Positions 33,519 to 41,698 of a DNA stretch of 46,003 nucleotides are shown here, in pieces. The stretch's first letter is position 1. Every line of letters begins with the position of its first letter. The stretch covers positions 1 through 46,003 of the forward strand of contig JABFXX010000014.1 of NCBI GenBank assembly GCA_013368795.1, written 5' to 3'. The position numbers and the translations under genes are program-made. A model generated the notes under the pieces. The model was given only the letters and a program-made list of their open reading frames with translations, did not search any database and had not been told where the DNA came from. This DNA is from Kofleriaceae bacterium (lineage in GTDB: Bacteria > Myxococcota_A > Polyangia > Haliangiales > Haliangiaceae).

Positions 33519-33942
33519 CGCTATCGAGCGCCGCGATCAGGCGCTCGCAGGTGTCGGCGAGCTCGGCGAGTCGCGTGGTCCCGACCTTCTCCGCGAGCTC
33601 GCGCTCGAGGTCGGCGAGGAGGCCAAGGCCCAGGACGAGCGCGCGCTCGCCTTTCGCGGTCCAGCGAATCCGCTTGGCGCGCGCGTCCTCGGGATCGTCG
33701 ACGCGCTCGACGACACCCTCTCGCTCGAGATCGTCGACGAGCGGACCGATCGCCTGCTTCGTCACGCCGAGCTTCTCGGCGATCGCGGTCAGGCGCACGC
33801 CCTCGCGCGTGATGTGAGGGAACAGCTGGGTATGGGCCTCGCGCAGCGTGCCGCCCGCGACTCGTACCCGCGCGATCGCGGCCTCGTTCACGAGGCGGGC
33901 TGCACGGAACAGCAGCTCGAACGTCGACCGCGGTAGCTCCAC
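33388..33942 (-). CDS. MarR family regulator with an overprinted C-terminal tail
   Basis: A 184-residue product from GTG 33942, the start that gives MELPRSTFELLFRAARLVNE. The winged helix-turn-helix is LTAIAEKLGVTKQAIGPLVD then LEREGVVERVDDPEDARAKR and IRWTAKGERAL. A C-terminal dimerisation helix ends near residue 140 (CERLIAALD). The last 42 residues, Pro/Arg/Ser/Ala-rich, are antisense to the acetyltransferase gene and look like extension after loss of an older stop. The gene is divergent from the DUF4336 gene; two 16-bp operators fill the gap, so autorepression and control of that gene are likely. No ribosome site is seen. Confidence 0.88.
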   Translation of the reverse strand: MELPRSTFELLFRAARLVNEAAIARVRVAGGTLREAHTQLFPHITREGVRLTAIAEKLGVTKQAIGPLVDDLEREGVVERVDDPEDARAKRIRWTAKGERALVLGLGLLADLERELAEKVGTTRLAELADTCERLIAALDSVSAEALPPGPAVRPALSPAASARTRPRATRPASSPRPRTSRRA

Positions 33943-33949
33943 GTAGATA

Positions 33950-33965
33950 GTCAAGCATGCTTGAC
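33950..33965. promoter_or_regulatory. perfect 16-bp palindrome, MarR operator 1
   Basis: GTCAAGCATGCTTGAC is its own reverse complement. It sits 7 bases upstream of the marR GTG. Form and size match MarR operators, which are typically 16-20 bp palindromes in a divergent promoter. Confidence 0.85.
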
Positions 33966-33972
33966 GGTATTG

Positions 33973-33988
33973 GTCAAGCGTGCTTGAC
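33973..33988. promoter_or_regulatory. near-perfect 16-bp palindrome, MarR operator 2
   Basis: GTCAAGCGTGCTTGAC has the same half-sites as operator 1 (GTCAAGC and GCTTGAC) with a GT core that breaks perfect symmetry by the central two bases. It lies 7 bases before the DUF4336 ATG. The 23-base start-to-start spacing would put two dimers on roughly the same helical face. Confidence 0.82.
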
Positions 33989-33995
33989 TGTTCGC

Positions 33996-34760
33996 ATGAG
34001 GACGGTCGCACCCGGCATCTGGCACATCCCGTACGCCCCCGTGAAGCTGTTCGGCGGCGTGCGAATGCCGATCTCGTCGACGGTGTTTCGGCTACCTGAT
34101 CGCACGCTGCTGCTCTATTCGCCCGGCGACATCGATGACATCCAGGCCAAGGAGCTCGCGGTGCTGGGCGACGTCTCGCACATCGTCGCGCCGAGCCTGC
34201 TGCATCATCTCTACGTCGGCCACGCCGCCCAGCGCTGGCCACAGGCGAAGCTGCACGCCGCACCGGGACTCGCGGCGAAGCGGCCCGACATCAAGTTTCA
34301 TCGCGAGCTCGGCCGCGATCCCGATCCCGCATGGGGCGACGCGATCGATGTCGAGGTCGTCGCCGGCACGCCGAGCTTCAACGAGGCGGTGCTGTTCCAC
34401 CGGCCGAGCGGCACGCTGTCGGTCGCGGACTTCGTGTTCAACGTCACGAAGCCCGCGAACTTCGCGACGCGGTTCGTCCTCGCGATGACCGGGACGGGCG
34501 GCCGCGAGCTGCGGCAGAGCCGGCTGTGGCGGTTCGCGGTGAAGGACCGGGCGGCCGCGCGAGGCTCGATCGATCGGATCCTTGCGTGGCCGATCCAGCA
34601 CGTGCTGCCGGTCCACGGCGAGGCGATCGATATCGATGCCTCGCGCCTCGCGGCCCGGCTCGGTCGGTCGTACGGGGCGATGCCGGTCGTGCAGCTGCCC
34701 GCCGGCACGCTGCCGATGCAGCCGCTAGGTCAATCGCCGCGTCATGATGAGGCGCGGTGA
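33996..34760 (+). CDS. DUF4336 family protein (metallo-beta-lactamase-like fold)
   Basis: A 254-residue product from ATG 33996. MRTVAPGIWHIPYAP, MPISSTVFRLPDRTLLLYSP, AVLGDVSHIVAPSLLHHLYV and GTLSVADFVFNVT outline the beta-lactamase-like scaffold, but the classical HxHxDH zinc motif is absent; HHLY-GHA and PVHGEAIDI (cited as VLPVHGEAI) are the only His clusters. The family is poorly characterised. Divergent from marR over a 53-base gap filled with two operators, so MarR is likely its repressor and the protein may answer the MarR ligand. Its last 36 bases overlap the convergent GNAT gene. Confidence 0.82.
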   Translation: MRTVAPGIWHIPYAPVKLFGGVRMPISSTVFRLPDRTLLLYSPGDIDDIQAKELAVLGDVSHIVAPSLLHHLYVGHAAQRWPQAKLHAAPGLAAKRPDIKFHRELGRDPDPAWGDAIDVEVVAGTPSFNEAVLFHRPSGTLSVADFVFNVTKPANFATRFVLAMTGTGGRELRQSRLWRFAVKDRAAARGSIDRILAWPIQHVLPVHGEAIDIDASRLAARLGRSYGAMPVVQLPAGTLPMQPLGQSPRHDEAR

Positions 34761-35171
34761 CGCGGTGAAGCCGGCGCGCTGGTAGAGGCGCAGCGCCGGG
34801 TTCTCGGGGCGCACCTGGAGGTGGAGCGCGCGCACCTCGCGCTGCACGAGCTCGCTCTCGAGCAGCGCCAGCACTTCCATGCCCACGCCGCCGCCGCGCG
34901 CTGGCTCGTCGATCCACAGCTCCGTGAGGTACGCGTCGCGGCCACCGAACTCGAGGTCGTAGCCGAACGTCGCGATCGCGTACCCGATCGGCGCGCCATC
35001 TTGCTCGACCAGCCACACGCCGCCGAGGCTGGCATTCGCGAGCAAATGGCGTAATGCCGACTCGAGAAGCGCGTCTGTGATCTGGATCCCCTCGTGCGCG
35101 TTGAGGGCGCGCGTGCGCGGCAAGACGTCGTCGACGTCGTCGAGCGTTGCGGTGCGAAGACGAATCGCCAT
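34725..35171 (-). CDS. GNAT family N-acetyltransferase
   Basis: A 148-residue GNAT. The start at ATG 35171 is chosen because the fold begins at once (MAIRLRTATLDDVDDVLPRT); the open frame extends upstream to 35357 but without GNAT-like sequence. GGVWLVEQDGAPIGYAIATF, AYLTELWIDEPARGGGVGME (acetyl-CoA loop ARGGGVG) and ALHLQVRPENPALRLYQRAG identify motifs A and B. Substrate unknown. It lies between the MarR-controlled gene and a DUF3943 gene, convergent to the first and divergent from the second. Confidence 0.9.
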   Translation of the reverse strand: MAIRLRTATLDDVDDVLPRTRALNAHEGIQITDALLESALRHLLANASLGGVWLVEQDGAPIGYAIATFGYDLEFGGRDAYLTELWIDEPARGGGVGMEVLALLESELVQREVRALHLQVRPENPALRLYQRAGFTASPRLIMTRRLT

Positions 35172-35430
35172 CGCGCAGTTATAGCCCTCTGATGCTCGAC
35201 GCACGCCAGATCGGTTCATTGTTTGCCAGCCTGACCAAACGGCGAGTGTTTGGACGACATGCCGCGGAATCGACAGTGTCGGTTCAGCGACTAGCGTCAA
35301 ATCGCCGTTTTGGGCACCGTTCTTCGAGCAGGGAGTGAGTTGCCGGCGAAAGCTCACCAGCGAGCGTGGGCGCGCAGCCGCGATATTCGTGTCTTAGGCG
35401 TGGCACGTCGCAAGCAATACGTACGGACGT
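35172..35430. other. divergent intergenic region with a small inverted repeat at its right end
   Basis: About 260 bases between a GNAT gene (left) and the DUF3943 gene (right), noticeably less GC-rich than its surroundings. I see no credible ORF. ATACGT (35417-35422) and ACGTAT (35427-35432) form an inverted repeat with a 4-base spacer that includes the DUF3943 start codon; it might be an operator or a small hairpin masking the start. Two promoters should lie here, but none is convincing by eye. Confidence 0.5.
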
Positions 35431-36888
35431 ATGTTGCGCTCCGCTGCTATCGCGATGCTGCTCATGACGCAAGTCGCGTCTGCGCAGACCGCCTCGGTGA
35501 GCGATCACGGCTCGACCGAGCGCAAGCGCGCGAAGGACTGGAAGGTACCGATCGTCCTCGTCGAGAACGCGATGGTGATCGCTCCGCCGCTCTACTACTA
35601 CTGGCGAACCGTCGACGATCAGAAAGAGGACTGGGAGCTGAACTGGACGTGGAACGACTGGAAGTCGAAGTTGTTCTCGACCGACGAGCTCGTGCTCGAC
35701 ACGAACCGCTTCGAGGCAAACGCGATGCGGCATCCGCTCGCGGGCGCGCTCGTTTACCAGATCGGTCGTGCGAACGGCATGGGCGTCCTCGCGTCCACGA
35801 TCATGGACTTTGCGAACTCGTTCGTCTGGGAGTACTTCGCCGAGTATCGCGAGAAGCCGTCGGTCAACGACATGTTCGCGAACACGGCCGCTGGCTTTCT
35901 CATCGGCGAGCCACTGTTCCAGATCGGCCAGCAGGTCAACGGCCACTCGAGCCTGTTCCGCCGCGGCCTCGGGCTCATCGCGTCGCCGTTCCATCGCGCG
36001 CAGAAGGAGGTCGGGCTATCGCCGCTCGTCGACGAGCCGATGTCGCCGAACCGCTTCGAGGTGGTCGCCGGCTCGAACGCCGTCCGCTACGGCGACTCCG
36101 GCGAGGCCAAGGGCGAGGTTCGCCTCGGCCTCGATCTCGAGGTCATGCGCGACTACGAGTTCGGCCTCGCCGGCGAGGACGCGAAGTGGACCGGTCTCGC
36201 GACCTGGAACCGCGCGACGCTCGACCTCCGCTTCGGCGGCGTCGCGAACGGCGGCGATCTGTCGGGCGGCCGGTTTCGCAGCACGACGACCTACGCGGGT
36301 CGCATCGAGAAGTCGATCGGCGCCGACGGCTACGGCCGCACGACGTTCCTCGGCATCGGCACCGGCTTCGAGGTGATGCAGCGCCGCCTACCGACGATGC
36401 TCGACCGGTTCGCCGTGTTCCAGCTCGCCGAGCCGAAGTTCGGCGGCTGGTGGCGCACGCCGTATGGCGAGATCGACGTCGAGGTCGGCGCGTCTGGCGA
36501 CGTCGCGATGGTGCAGTCGTTCGCGCGCGGCAACATGCCGCTCATGGAGGACAGCTCGATCATCCTGACGCGCGGCTACTACTACGCGACCGGCACGTCG
36601 GTGCACGGCCGTGTCCGCGCCCGCCACGGCCGGTGGAGCGCCGAGCTCGAGTCGACCGCGCACCAGTTCTGGTCGTTCGACGAGCACAGCTATCGCGGCG
36701 ACATGGATCCGAAGGACCTCGCCGACGGCCGCGTGCTCACGACCGCGGCGATCGGCATGAAGCCGACCGCGAGCGACTTCCACGTCGAGCTGTTCGGCAA
36801 CGCGCTGCTCCGCCGGGGCACCGGCACGGACCTCTGGCGGCAGAGCAAGGAGCTCGACGCCGGTCTCGCGGTCAGGGCAGCGTTTTGA
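35431..36888 (+). CDS. DUF3943 domain outer-membrane-type protein
   Basis: A 485-residue exported protein with signal MLRSAAIAMLLMTQVASAQ. The N-terminal half has the DUF3943 pattern: NTNRFEANAMRHPLAGALVY-like segment (DTNRFEANAMRHPLAGALVY), MDFANSFVWEYFAEYREKPS and NDMFANTAAGFLIGEPLFQI. The C-terminal half alternates aromatic and polar residues in strand-like pieces (ATWNRATLDLRFGGVANGG, FHVELFGNALLRRGTG), consistent with an outer-membrane barrel of 10-14 strands. Function of the family is unknown. The gene's 3' end overlaps the convergent EEP-type gene by 17 bases. Confidence 0.85.
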   Translation: MLRSAAIAMLLMTQVASAQTASVSDHGSTERKRAKDWKVPIVLVENAMVIAPPLYYYWRTVDDQKEDWELNWTWNDWKSKLFSTDELVLDTNRFEANAMRHPLAGALVYQIGRANGMGVLASTIMDFANSFVWEYFAEYREKPSVNDMFANTAAGFLIGEPLFQIGQQVNGHSSLFRRGLGLIASPFHRAQKEVGLSPLVDEPMSPNRFEVVAGSNAVRYGDSGEAKGEVRLGLDLEVMRDYEFGLAGEDAKWTGLATWNRATLDLRFGGVANGGDLSGGRFRSTTTYAGRIEKSIGADGYGRTTFLGIGTGFEVMQRRLPTMLDRFAVFQLAEPKFGGWWRTPYGEIDVEVGASGDVAMVQSFARGNMPLMEDSSIILTRGYYYATGTSVHGRVRARHGRWSAELESTAHQFWSFDEHSYRGDMDPKDLADGRVLTTAAIGMKPTASDFHVELFGNALLRRGTGTDLWRQSKELDAGLAVRAAF

Positions 36889-37765
36889 CGTCGACCCAGA
36901 CCGGCCAGTGGTCCGAGAGCGTCACGTCGCGCTCGATGCCGCGATCGCCGTAGGTCATGCCTCGCACGAACACCGCGTCGAGCCGGCTCTCGATCCCGTA
37001 GCGGACCTCGGTGTTGCCGAGCGCCGCGGTCGGGTTCGAAAAGCCGATCGAGTCCATGTAGTCGTCGAGCGCGGGCGCCTGGTCGGTATCGACGATCTGC
37101 GACGTCGGCACGAGCGGCACCTCGCCCTCCTGCCACGCGTACGGGTTCGTGTTGAAGTCGCCGCCGACGAGCGCGACCTCGGGGAGCTCGATCACCGCGG
37201 GCCGCAGCTGCAGCACGCGGTCGGTGATGTTCAGCGACGTATCGAGGTGCGTCGTGACGAGGCGAACATCCTGGTCGCCGATCGATACGGTCGCGGCGAC
37301 CGCGATCCGCTGGCGCTTGCGCGGCGCGATCGGCAGGTGCATCACCGCGAAGTCCGACAGCGGGTAGCGCGAGATGATCGCGTCGCCGAGCGTGCCGTCC
37401 TTGTCGGGCCGCGCCGGCGCGTAGATCCAGCCCATGTCGAGCTCTTGGGCGAGGCGCGAGATCCGCGTCGTGCCCTCGCCGGGATAGAACACGGCCTCCT
37501 GCAGCATCACGACGTCGGCGTTCGCGAGGTTGCCGTTCGCGCGGAACGCGGCCGCGATCTCCGTCGGGTCGGCGCCGCCGTCGCGGATGTTGTACGTGAC
37601 GACGCGCAGCGTGCCGCCGGCGGCCATCGCGCGCCGCGTGCCGCTGCCGACCTCGGGCGTGAACATCCCGGACAGTTCGTCCATCGACATCCAGTGCGCG
37701 TTGTTGTCGTCGAGGCCCTGGCAGCCCGCGGCACACACGAGCAAGATCGCGGCGAGACGGTTCAT
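36872..37765 (-). CDS. endonuclease/exonuclease/phosphatase-fold lipoprotein
   Basis: A 297-residue product whose ATG at 37765 overlaps the upstream OMP stop (ATGA). Signal MNRLAAILLVCAAGC, Gln at +2. The EEP fold is complete: RVVTYNIRDGG (metal-binding Asn), VVMLQEAVFY (catalytic Glu), DAIISRYPL, VTTHLDTSL, ALVGGDFNTNPYAW (GDFN), RLDAVFVRGM and LSDHWPVWVDV (catalytic Asp-His). Such exported enzymes act as nucleases, sphingomyelinases or inositol-phosphate phosphatases; which one is unclear. An in-frame ATG three codons earlier (37774) is the alternative start. Confidence 0.92.
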   Translation of the reverse strand: MNRLAAILLVCAAGCQGLDDNNAHWMSMDELSGMFTPEVGSGTRRAMAAGGTLRVVTYNIRDGGADPTEIAAAFRANGNLANADVVMLQEAVFYPGEGTTRISRLAQELDMGWIYAPARPDKDGTLGDAIISRYPLSDFAVMHLPIAPRKRQRIAVAATVSIGDQDVRLVTTHLDTSLNITDRVLQLRPAVIELPEVALVGGDFNTNPYAWQEGEVPLVPTSQIVDTDQAPALDDYMDSIGFSNPTAALGNTEVRYGIESRLDAVFVRGMTYGDRGIERDVTLSDHWPVWVDVKTLP

Positions 37766-38262
37766 AGCGTCCATCCGATCGAGGCTCCGCCCCACGGCGC
37801 GACGCCGCTCTTGCCGGCGACCGCCTGCACGTAGAACCGGAACAGCAGCTTGCCGCGGTACTCGTAGCCGGCCGACAGCTCGGCGCCGATGCCGCTCTCG
37901 CTCATGCCGTCCCACTCGGGCACCGGGGATGGCGTGTCGATGCGGATGAGGTTCGCACCGCCGTCGACGAACATGCCGTGCGAGCCGCTGCGCAGCGGAT
38001 ACACGAGCACGTACGGCGTCAGCGAGTACATGCGCTGGCCGTCGAGCATCGTGAACGACGCGACGCCGCCGAGGCCGAGCCACTTCGCGAGATGCCGCTC
38101 GTAGCCGACGCCCCACACGCCGCCTTTGCCGAGCGCCTCGACGTAAATCGCGTTGGGGCGGTCCTCGACCTTGGCGGCCGGCTCTCCGCCATCGTCGCGC
38201 GCAGGTTGTGCGTTCACCGGCGCAGCGAGCGCGACACACACGACGACAGCGGCGGCCCTCAC
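37762..38262 (-). CDS. small outer-membrane barrel-like protein
   Basis: A 166-residue product with signal MRAAAVVVCVALAAPVNA. The mature part is Gly/aromatic-rich with alternating residues: YVEALGKGGVWGVGYERHL, LTPYVLVYPLRSGSHGMFVD, AELSAGYEYRGKLLFRFYVQ and GVAPWGGASIGWTL, ending in an aromatic-containing strand as outer-membrane barrels do. It probably forms an 8-stranded barrel. Unknown family. It is translationally coupled to the downstream EEP lipoprotein, so both likely act in the outer membrane. Confidence 0.78.
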   Translation of the reverse strand: MRAAAVVVCVALAAPVNAQPARDDGGEPAAKVEDRPNAIYVEALGKGGVWGVGYERHLAKWLGLGGVASFTMLDGQRMYSLTPYVLVYPLRSGSHGMFVDGGANLIRIDTPSPVPEWDGMSESGIGAELSAGYEYRGKLLFRFYVQAVAGKSGVAPWGGASIGWTL

Positions 38263-38343
38263 GAGCCGTCGATGATAGTGGCAACGCCCGGCAGATTCCG
38301 AGCAGAAAATCGCTACGAGGATTTCCTTACTCGGTGCGTCAGG

Positions 38344-38694
38344 TCACTCGACGCCGATCGTCCCCGGGACCTTGCACATCCTGAACAGGGTCTCGGTCGC
38401 CGACGTCGCCTTCGATGCGTCGTAGTACGGCGTGTAGGCGATCCAGCCGCTCTCGTCGATGAAGCCTTTGACGGCATCGCGGACCTCGGCGGTCCGCCAC
38501 GTCGTCTGCTTCAGCTTGTCGTACGGCGACATGTCGATCACCTGCGCGCCGGGCTTGTCATAGCTCCAGTACCGGCGCGGCACGTCGGTGCGCCGCGGCG
38601 GCACGAGGATCTCGCGAACCTTCGCGCAATCCTGCTCGCGATCGCTCGGCCCGCAGCCGGCGATTACCACGACCATTACCCACGCCGCCCGCAC
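38344..38694 (-). CDS. small putative lipoprotein downstream of speA
   Basis: A 116-residue product starting 3 bases after the speA stop, so cotranscribed. Signal MRAAWVMVVVIAGC, Gly at +2. Mature part: DCAKVREILVPPRRTD, then an Arg/Trp/Tyr-rich segment (RRYWSYDKPGAQ), DKLKQTTWRTAEVRDAVKGF, YTPYYDASKATSATETLFRM and CKVPGTIGVE. Two cysteines at the ends of the domain could form a disulfide. No named family. Confidence 0.7.
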   Translation of the reverse strand: MRAAWVMVVVIAGCGPSDREQDCAKVREILVPPRRTDVPRRYWSYDKPGAQVIDMSPYDKLKQTTWRTAEVRDAVKGFIDESGWIAYTPYYDASKATSATETLFRMCKVPGTIGVE

Positions 38695-38697
38695 CGG

Positions 38698-40635
38698 CTA
38701 CTCGCGATCGAGGTACGTGTACCCGATCATGCCCTGACGGAATCGATTGATGAGCGTGCGGCTCTCCTCGATCGTCATGAGCTTCTTGCGCAGCGCCTGC
38801 TCGACGTTGTTGCGCATGCGACCGAGGAGGTCGCTCGGCGAGTAGTCGACGAACTGCAGGACCTCGCTGACGGTGTCGCCCGCGACGACTTCCTTCACGT
38901 CGTAGTCGCCGTCGGGAGACAGCTGGACGTGCACCGTGTTCGTGTCGCCGAACAGGTTGTGGAGGTCGCCGAGGATCTCCTGGTACGCACCGACGAGGAA
39001 GATGCCGAGGTAGTAGTCCTGGCCCTCCGACTTCGGGTGCAGCTCGAGCACGTGCTTGACGTCGCGCAGATCGATGAACGAATCGATCTTGCCGTCGGAG
39101 TCACACGTGATGTCGGCGAGCGTCGCGCGGCGCGTCGGCTCCTCGGTCAGCCGGTGGATCGGACAGATCGGGAACAGCTGGTCGACCGCCCACGCATCGG
39201 GCACCGACTGGAACATCGAGAAGTTGCAGAAGTACGTGTCCGACAGCGCCTTCTCGAGACCCTCGAGCTCCTCGGGCACGTGCGCCTGGTTGCGCGAGAT
39301 CATCAGCACCTTCTCGCACGTCGCCCAGAAGAGGTTCTCGCAGAGCACGCGGTGCTCGAGCGAGAGGTGGCCGAGGTTGAAGAGCTGGAGGACCTGATCC
39401 TTGTACTCGACAGCGTCGTGGTAGCTCTCGAGCAGGTTCTTCTGCGAGACGCCCTGGTACGTCTCCCACATGTTCGTCACGAGCGGCGGCGCCGGCTTCT
39501 GCAGCTGCGTCGGCACGTGCGTGTTGAACTCGGTCACGCCGAGCACGTTGACGACGAGCACCGAGTGGTGCGCGGCGACCGCGCGGCCCGACTCGCTGAC
39601 GATGTTCGGGTGCGGGACCTGGTCGGCGTCGCAGATCTCCTTGATCGCGTAGACGACGTCGTTCGCGTACTCCTGAACCGTGTAGTTCATCGACGACGCG
39701 AAGTTGGTCTGCGAGCCGTCGTAGTCGACGCCGAGGCCACCGCCGACGTCCATGTACGCCAGGCCCTTCGCGCCGAGCTTGTAGACCTCGCAGTACAGGC
39801 GGCCGGCCTCGCGCAGCGCGTTCTTGACGCTCTTGATCGCCGAGATCTGCGAGCCGAGGTGGAAGTGGAGCAGCTTGAGCGTCTCCGCCTCGCCCCACGA
39901 CTTCAGCTTCTCGACGGCCTCGACCATCTCGGCGGCCGTCAGGCCGAACTTCGAGAAGTCGCCACCCGACTGCTCCCAGCGACCGGCGCCGCGCGACGAC
40001 AGGCGGGCGCGGAAGCCGAGCTGCGGCTTGATCTTCACGCGCTCGCTGACGCGGTGAATGTTGTCGAGCTCGGTCGGCTTCTCGACGACGAGGATGACCG
40101 TCTTGCCCATCTTCGACGCGAGCAGCGCGGTCTCGATGTACTCCTCGTCCTTGTAGCCGTTGCAGACGATCAGCGCCTCGTCGTCCTGGTGGATCGCCAT
40201 GATCGCCAGGAGCTCGGGCTTGCTGCCGGCCTCGAGGCCGTAGTGGAACGGCCGGCCGTACTCGATGATCTCCTCGACGACGGTCCGGTTCTGGTTGACC
40301 TTGATCGGATACACGCCGCGGTACTGGCCGTTGTAGCCGTACTCTTTGATCGCGCTGTTGAACGACGCGCACAGCAGCTCGATGCGAGCTTTGAGGATGT
40401 CGCTGAAGCGGAGCAGGATCGGCAGCTGGATGCCGCGCGCGACGAGCTCGTCGATGAGCTCCTTCATATCGATCGCGCCCTGACCTTCGCCGCGAGGCTG
40501 AACGATCAGGTTGCCCTGGTCGTTAACCCCGAAGTAACCGCATCCCCAACGCGGAATGTTGTAGGTGTCGTTGGCATCGGAGGAGGTCCACCGGCGCAAC
40601 GGATCGTTTGCGAGCAGAGCTTTCGCGCGTGCCAT
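38698..40635 (-). CDS. speA: biosynthetic arginine decarboxylase
   Basis: A 645-residue PLP enzyme of fold III (alanine-racemase-like) decarboxylating arginine to agmatine for polyamine synthesis. Lys112 in YPIKVNQNRTVVEEI binds PLP; LEAGSKPELLA, LLHFHLGSQISAIK, YMDVGGGLGVDYDGS and NIVSESGRAVAAHHSVLV are the cofactor and substrate contacts. The C-terminal half (CPIHRLTEEPTRRATLADIT, CDSDGKIDSF, YYLGIFLVGAYQEILGDLHN, LFGDTNTVHV) is diagnostic for SpeA. Length is normal (about 640). N-terminus MARAKALLANDPLRRWTSSD lacks a signal peptide. A small lipoprotein follows 3 bases after the stop; a membrane protein gene precedes it by 67 bases on the same strand. Confidence 0.97.
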   Translation of the reverse strand: MARAKALLANDPLRRWTSSDANDTYNIPRWGCGYFGVNDQGNLIVQPRGEGQGAIDMKELIDELVARGIQLPILLRFSDILKARIELLCASFNSAIKEYGYNGQYRGVYPIKVNQNRTVVEEIIEYGRPFHYGLEAGSKPELLAIMAIHQDDEALIVCNGYKDEEYIETALLASKMGKTVILVVEKPTELDNIHRVSERVKIKPQLGFRARLSSRGAGRWEQSGGDFSKFGLTAAEMVEAVEKLKSWGEAETLKLLHFHLGSQISAIKSVKNALREAGRLYCEVYKLGAKGLAYMDVGGGLGVDYDGSQTNFASSMNYTVQEYANDVVYAIKEICDADQVPHPNIVSESGRAVAAHHSVLVVNVLGVTEFNTHVPTQLQKPAPPLVTNMWETYQGVSQKNLLESYHDAVEYKDQVLQLFNLGHLSLEHRVLCENLFWATCEKVLMISRNQAHVPEELEGLEKALSDTYFCNFSMFQSVPDAWAVDQLFPICPIHRLTEEPTRRATLADITCDSDGKIDSFIDLRDVKHVLELHPKSEGQDYYLGIFLVGAYQEILGDLHNLFGDTNTVHVQLSPDGDYDVKEVVAGDTVSEVLQFVDYSPSDLLGRMRNNVEQALRKKLMTIEESRTLINRFRQGMIGYTYLDRE

Positions 40636-40702
40636 GTCTTTTCAGCATGGTGTTACGGCCATTTGCCTGTCACCGCAATGGGGATCTTGTGTCGATCTCG
40701 GC

Positions 40703-41545
40703 TCAGCGCCGGTCGACGACGCGAGCCTGGGGCATCGCAGCCTGGCGAGACGCAGACGCGCGCAGCTTGTCGAGCACGGTCGGCGGCATGAACACCTCGG
40801 CGTTGGCGTTGATGACGAGGCCCTTCTCGGCGACGGTCTCGAGGAACAGCATCACGTTCTTGATGCTCTTCATATGAGCGCCGGCCCAGGCGAGGCGCTT
40901 GTCGCGCTTCTTGATCGTGATCCGCGCACCGCCGCAGCCGACGTGCTGGATGTCGGGCAGGCCGATGGCGCCCTTCTTGGCGTGGCGCAGCTCGGTCTCG
41001 CCGAGCGTGAACGGCGAGAAGTCCTGAGGCTTGCCGCGGAGGCGTGCGTGCAGCTCGGTGAACGCGTAGTCGAGCGCGGCGATGACGTCCGCGTAGCGCG
41101 CGTCGATCACCAGCTTGGCGCCGGCCTTTGTCACGAGCGTCAGCCGCCCCTGATTGAACCGGCGGTTGCTCTGCTTGCCCGAGCTTCGCGCGGCGCGGAC
41201 CGCGGCAACAACCGCGACCGCGACGAGCGCGCCGACGACGCCGCCTTGCGCGCCGGCGACGTACGCGGCGTTCTGATTCATCGACCAGAACGTGTAGTGG
41301 TCGACCTCGTCCCAGGCGACGTGCTTGGCGCCGAACGCGCCCTTCGCGGTGACGCCGCGCTCGTCGAGGATCAGGCGGCGCTTGGCCAGGACGACCGCGA
41401 GGAAGATACAGAACACCGAGCACAGGCCGAACACGATCCTCGCGGCGATCGGCAGCGGCATGATCGCGATCGGCAGGAACAGAAGCGCGAGGACGATCAG
41501 GAGGACCGTCATCGCCTTACTCGAACGCAGCTCAAGACGTCCCAT
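40703..41545 (-). CDS. membrane protein of unknown function with PH-like segments
   Basis: A 280-residue product. Two membrane helices at about 12-31 and 35-54, then RRLILDERGVTAKGAFGAKH and VAWDEVDHYTFW, a pattern common in bacterial PH-like/YdbT-type domains. A third hydrophobic Ala/Val/Gly segment (about 96-116) follows, then a cytosolic part with RLTLVTKAGAKLVIDARYAD, FSPFTLGETELRHAKKGAIG, ARITIKKRDKRLAW and a basic end. Possibly two copies of a PH-like fold flank the third helix. Role unknown. Divergent from helD with 153 bases between the starts and upstream of speA on the same strand. Confidence 0.78.
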   Translation of the reverse strand: MGRLELRSSKAMTVLLIVLALLFLPIAIMPLPIAARIVFGLCSVFCIFLAVVLAKRRLILDERGVTAKGAFGAKHVAWDEVDHYTFWSMNQNAAYVAGAQGGVVGALVAVAVVAAVRAARSSGKQSNRRFNQGRLTLVTKAGAKLVIDARYADVIAALDYAFTELHARLRGKPQDFSPFTLGETELRHAKKGAIGLPDIQHVGCGGARITIKKRDKRLAWAGAHMKSIKNVMLFLETVAEKGLVINANAEVFMPPTVLDKLRASASRQAAMPQARVVDRR

Positions 41546-41573
41546 GGCGGCGATAGTATCAGCGGAGCAGGAT

Positions 41574-41621
41574 CTCTCGCAGGTCTGCGCCGTGGCTGCA
41601 CCATTGCCCTGGTTGCGAGAG
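41574..41621. promoter_or_regulatory. spaced inverted repeat in the helD divergent region
   Basis: CTCTCGCA (41574-41581) and TGCGAGAG (41614-41621) are exact inverted copies 32 bases apart, and a related CTCGCGAG palindrome lies at 41682-41689, just before helD. They may be spaced half-sites for a looping or cooperative regulator. Chance occurrence in GC-rich DNA is possible. Confidence 0.35.
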
Positions 41622-41698
41622 TCGTTTTGCTCGGGAGTGGGGGCTTGTCAGCGCAGCGGATTCGGATAGATTCGCCCGCTACTCGCGAGAGAACGCCC

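Noticed and set aside
35172..35357. N-terminal extension of the minus-strand GNAT up to 35357
   Set aside because: The added 62 residues show no GNAT character, and the domain begins exactly at the ATG at 35171.
37978..40791. Open frame of about 937 codons on the plus strand opposite speA and neighbours
   Set aside because: Antisense to speA, whose protein motifs are complete; composition is that of a shadow frame (Val/Asp/Arg/Leu).
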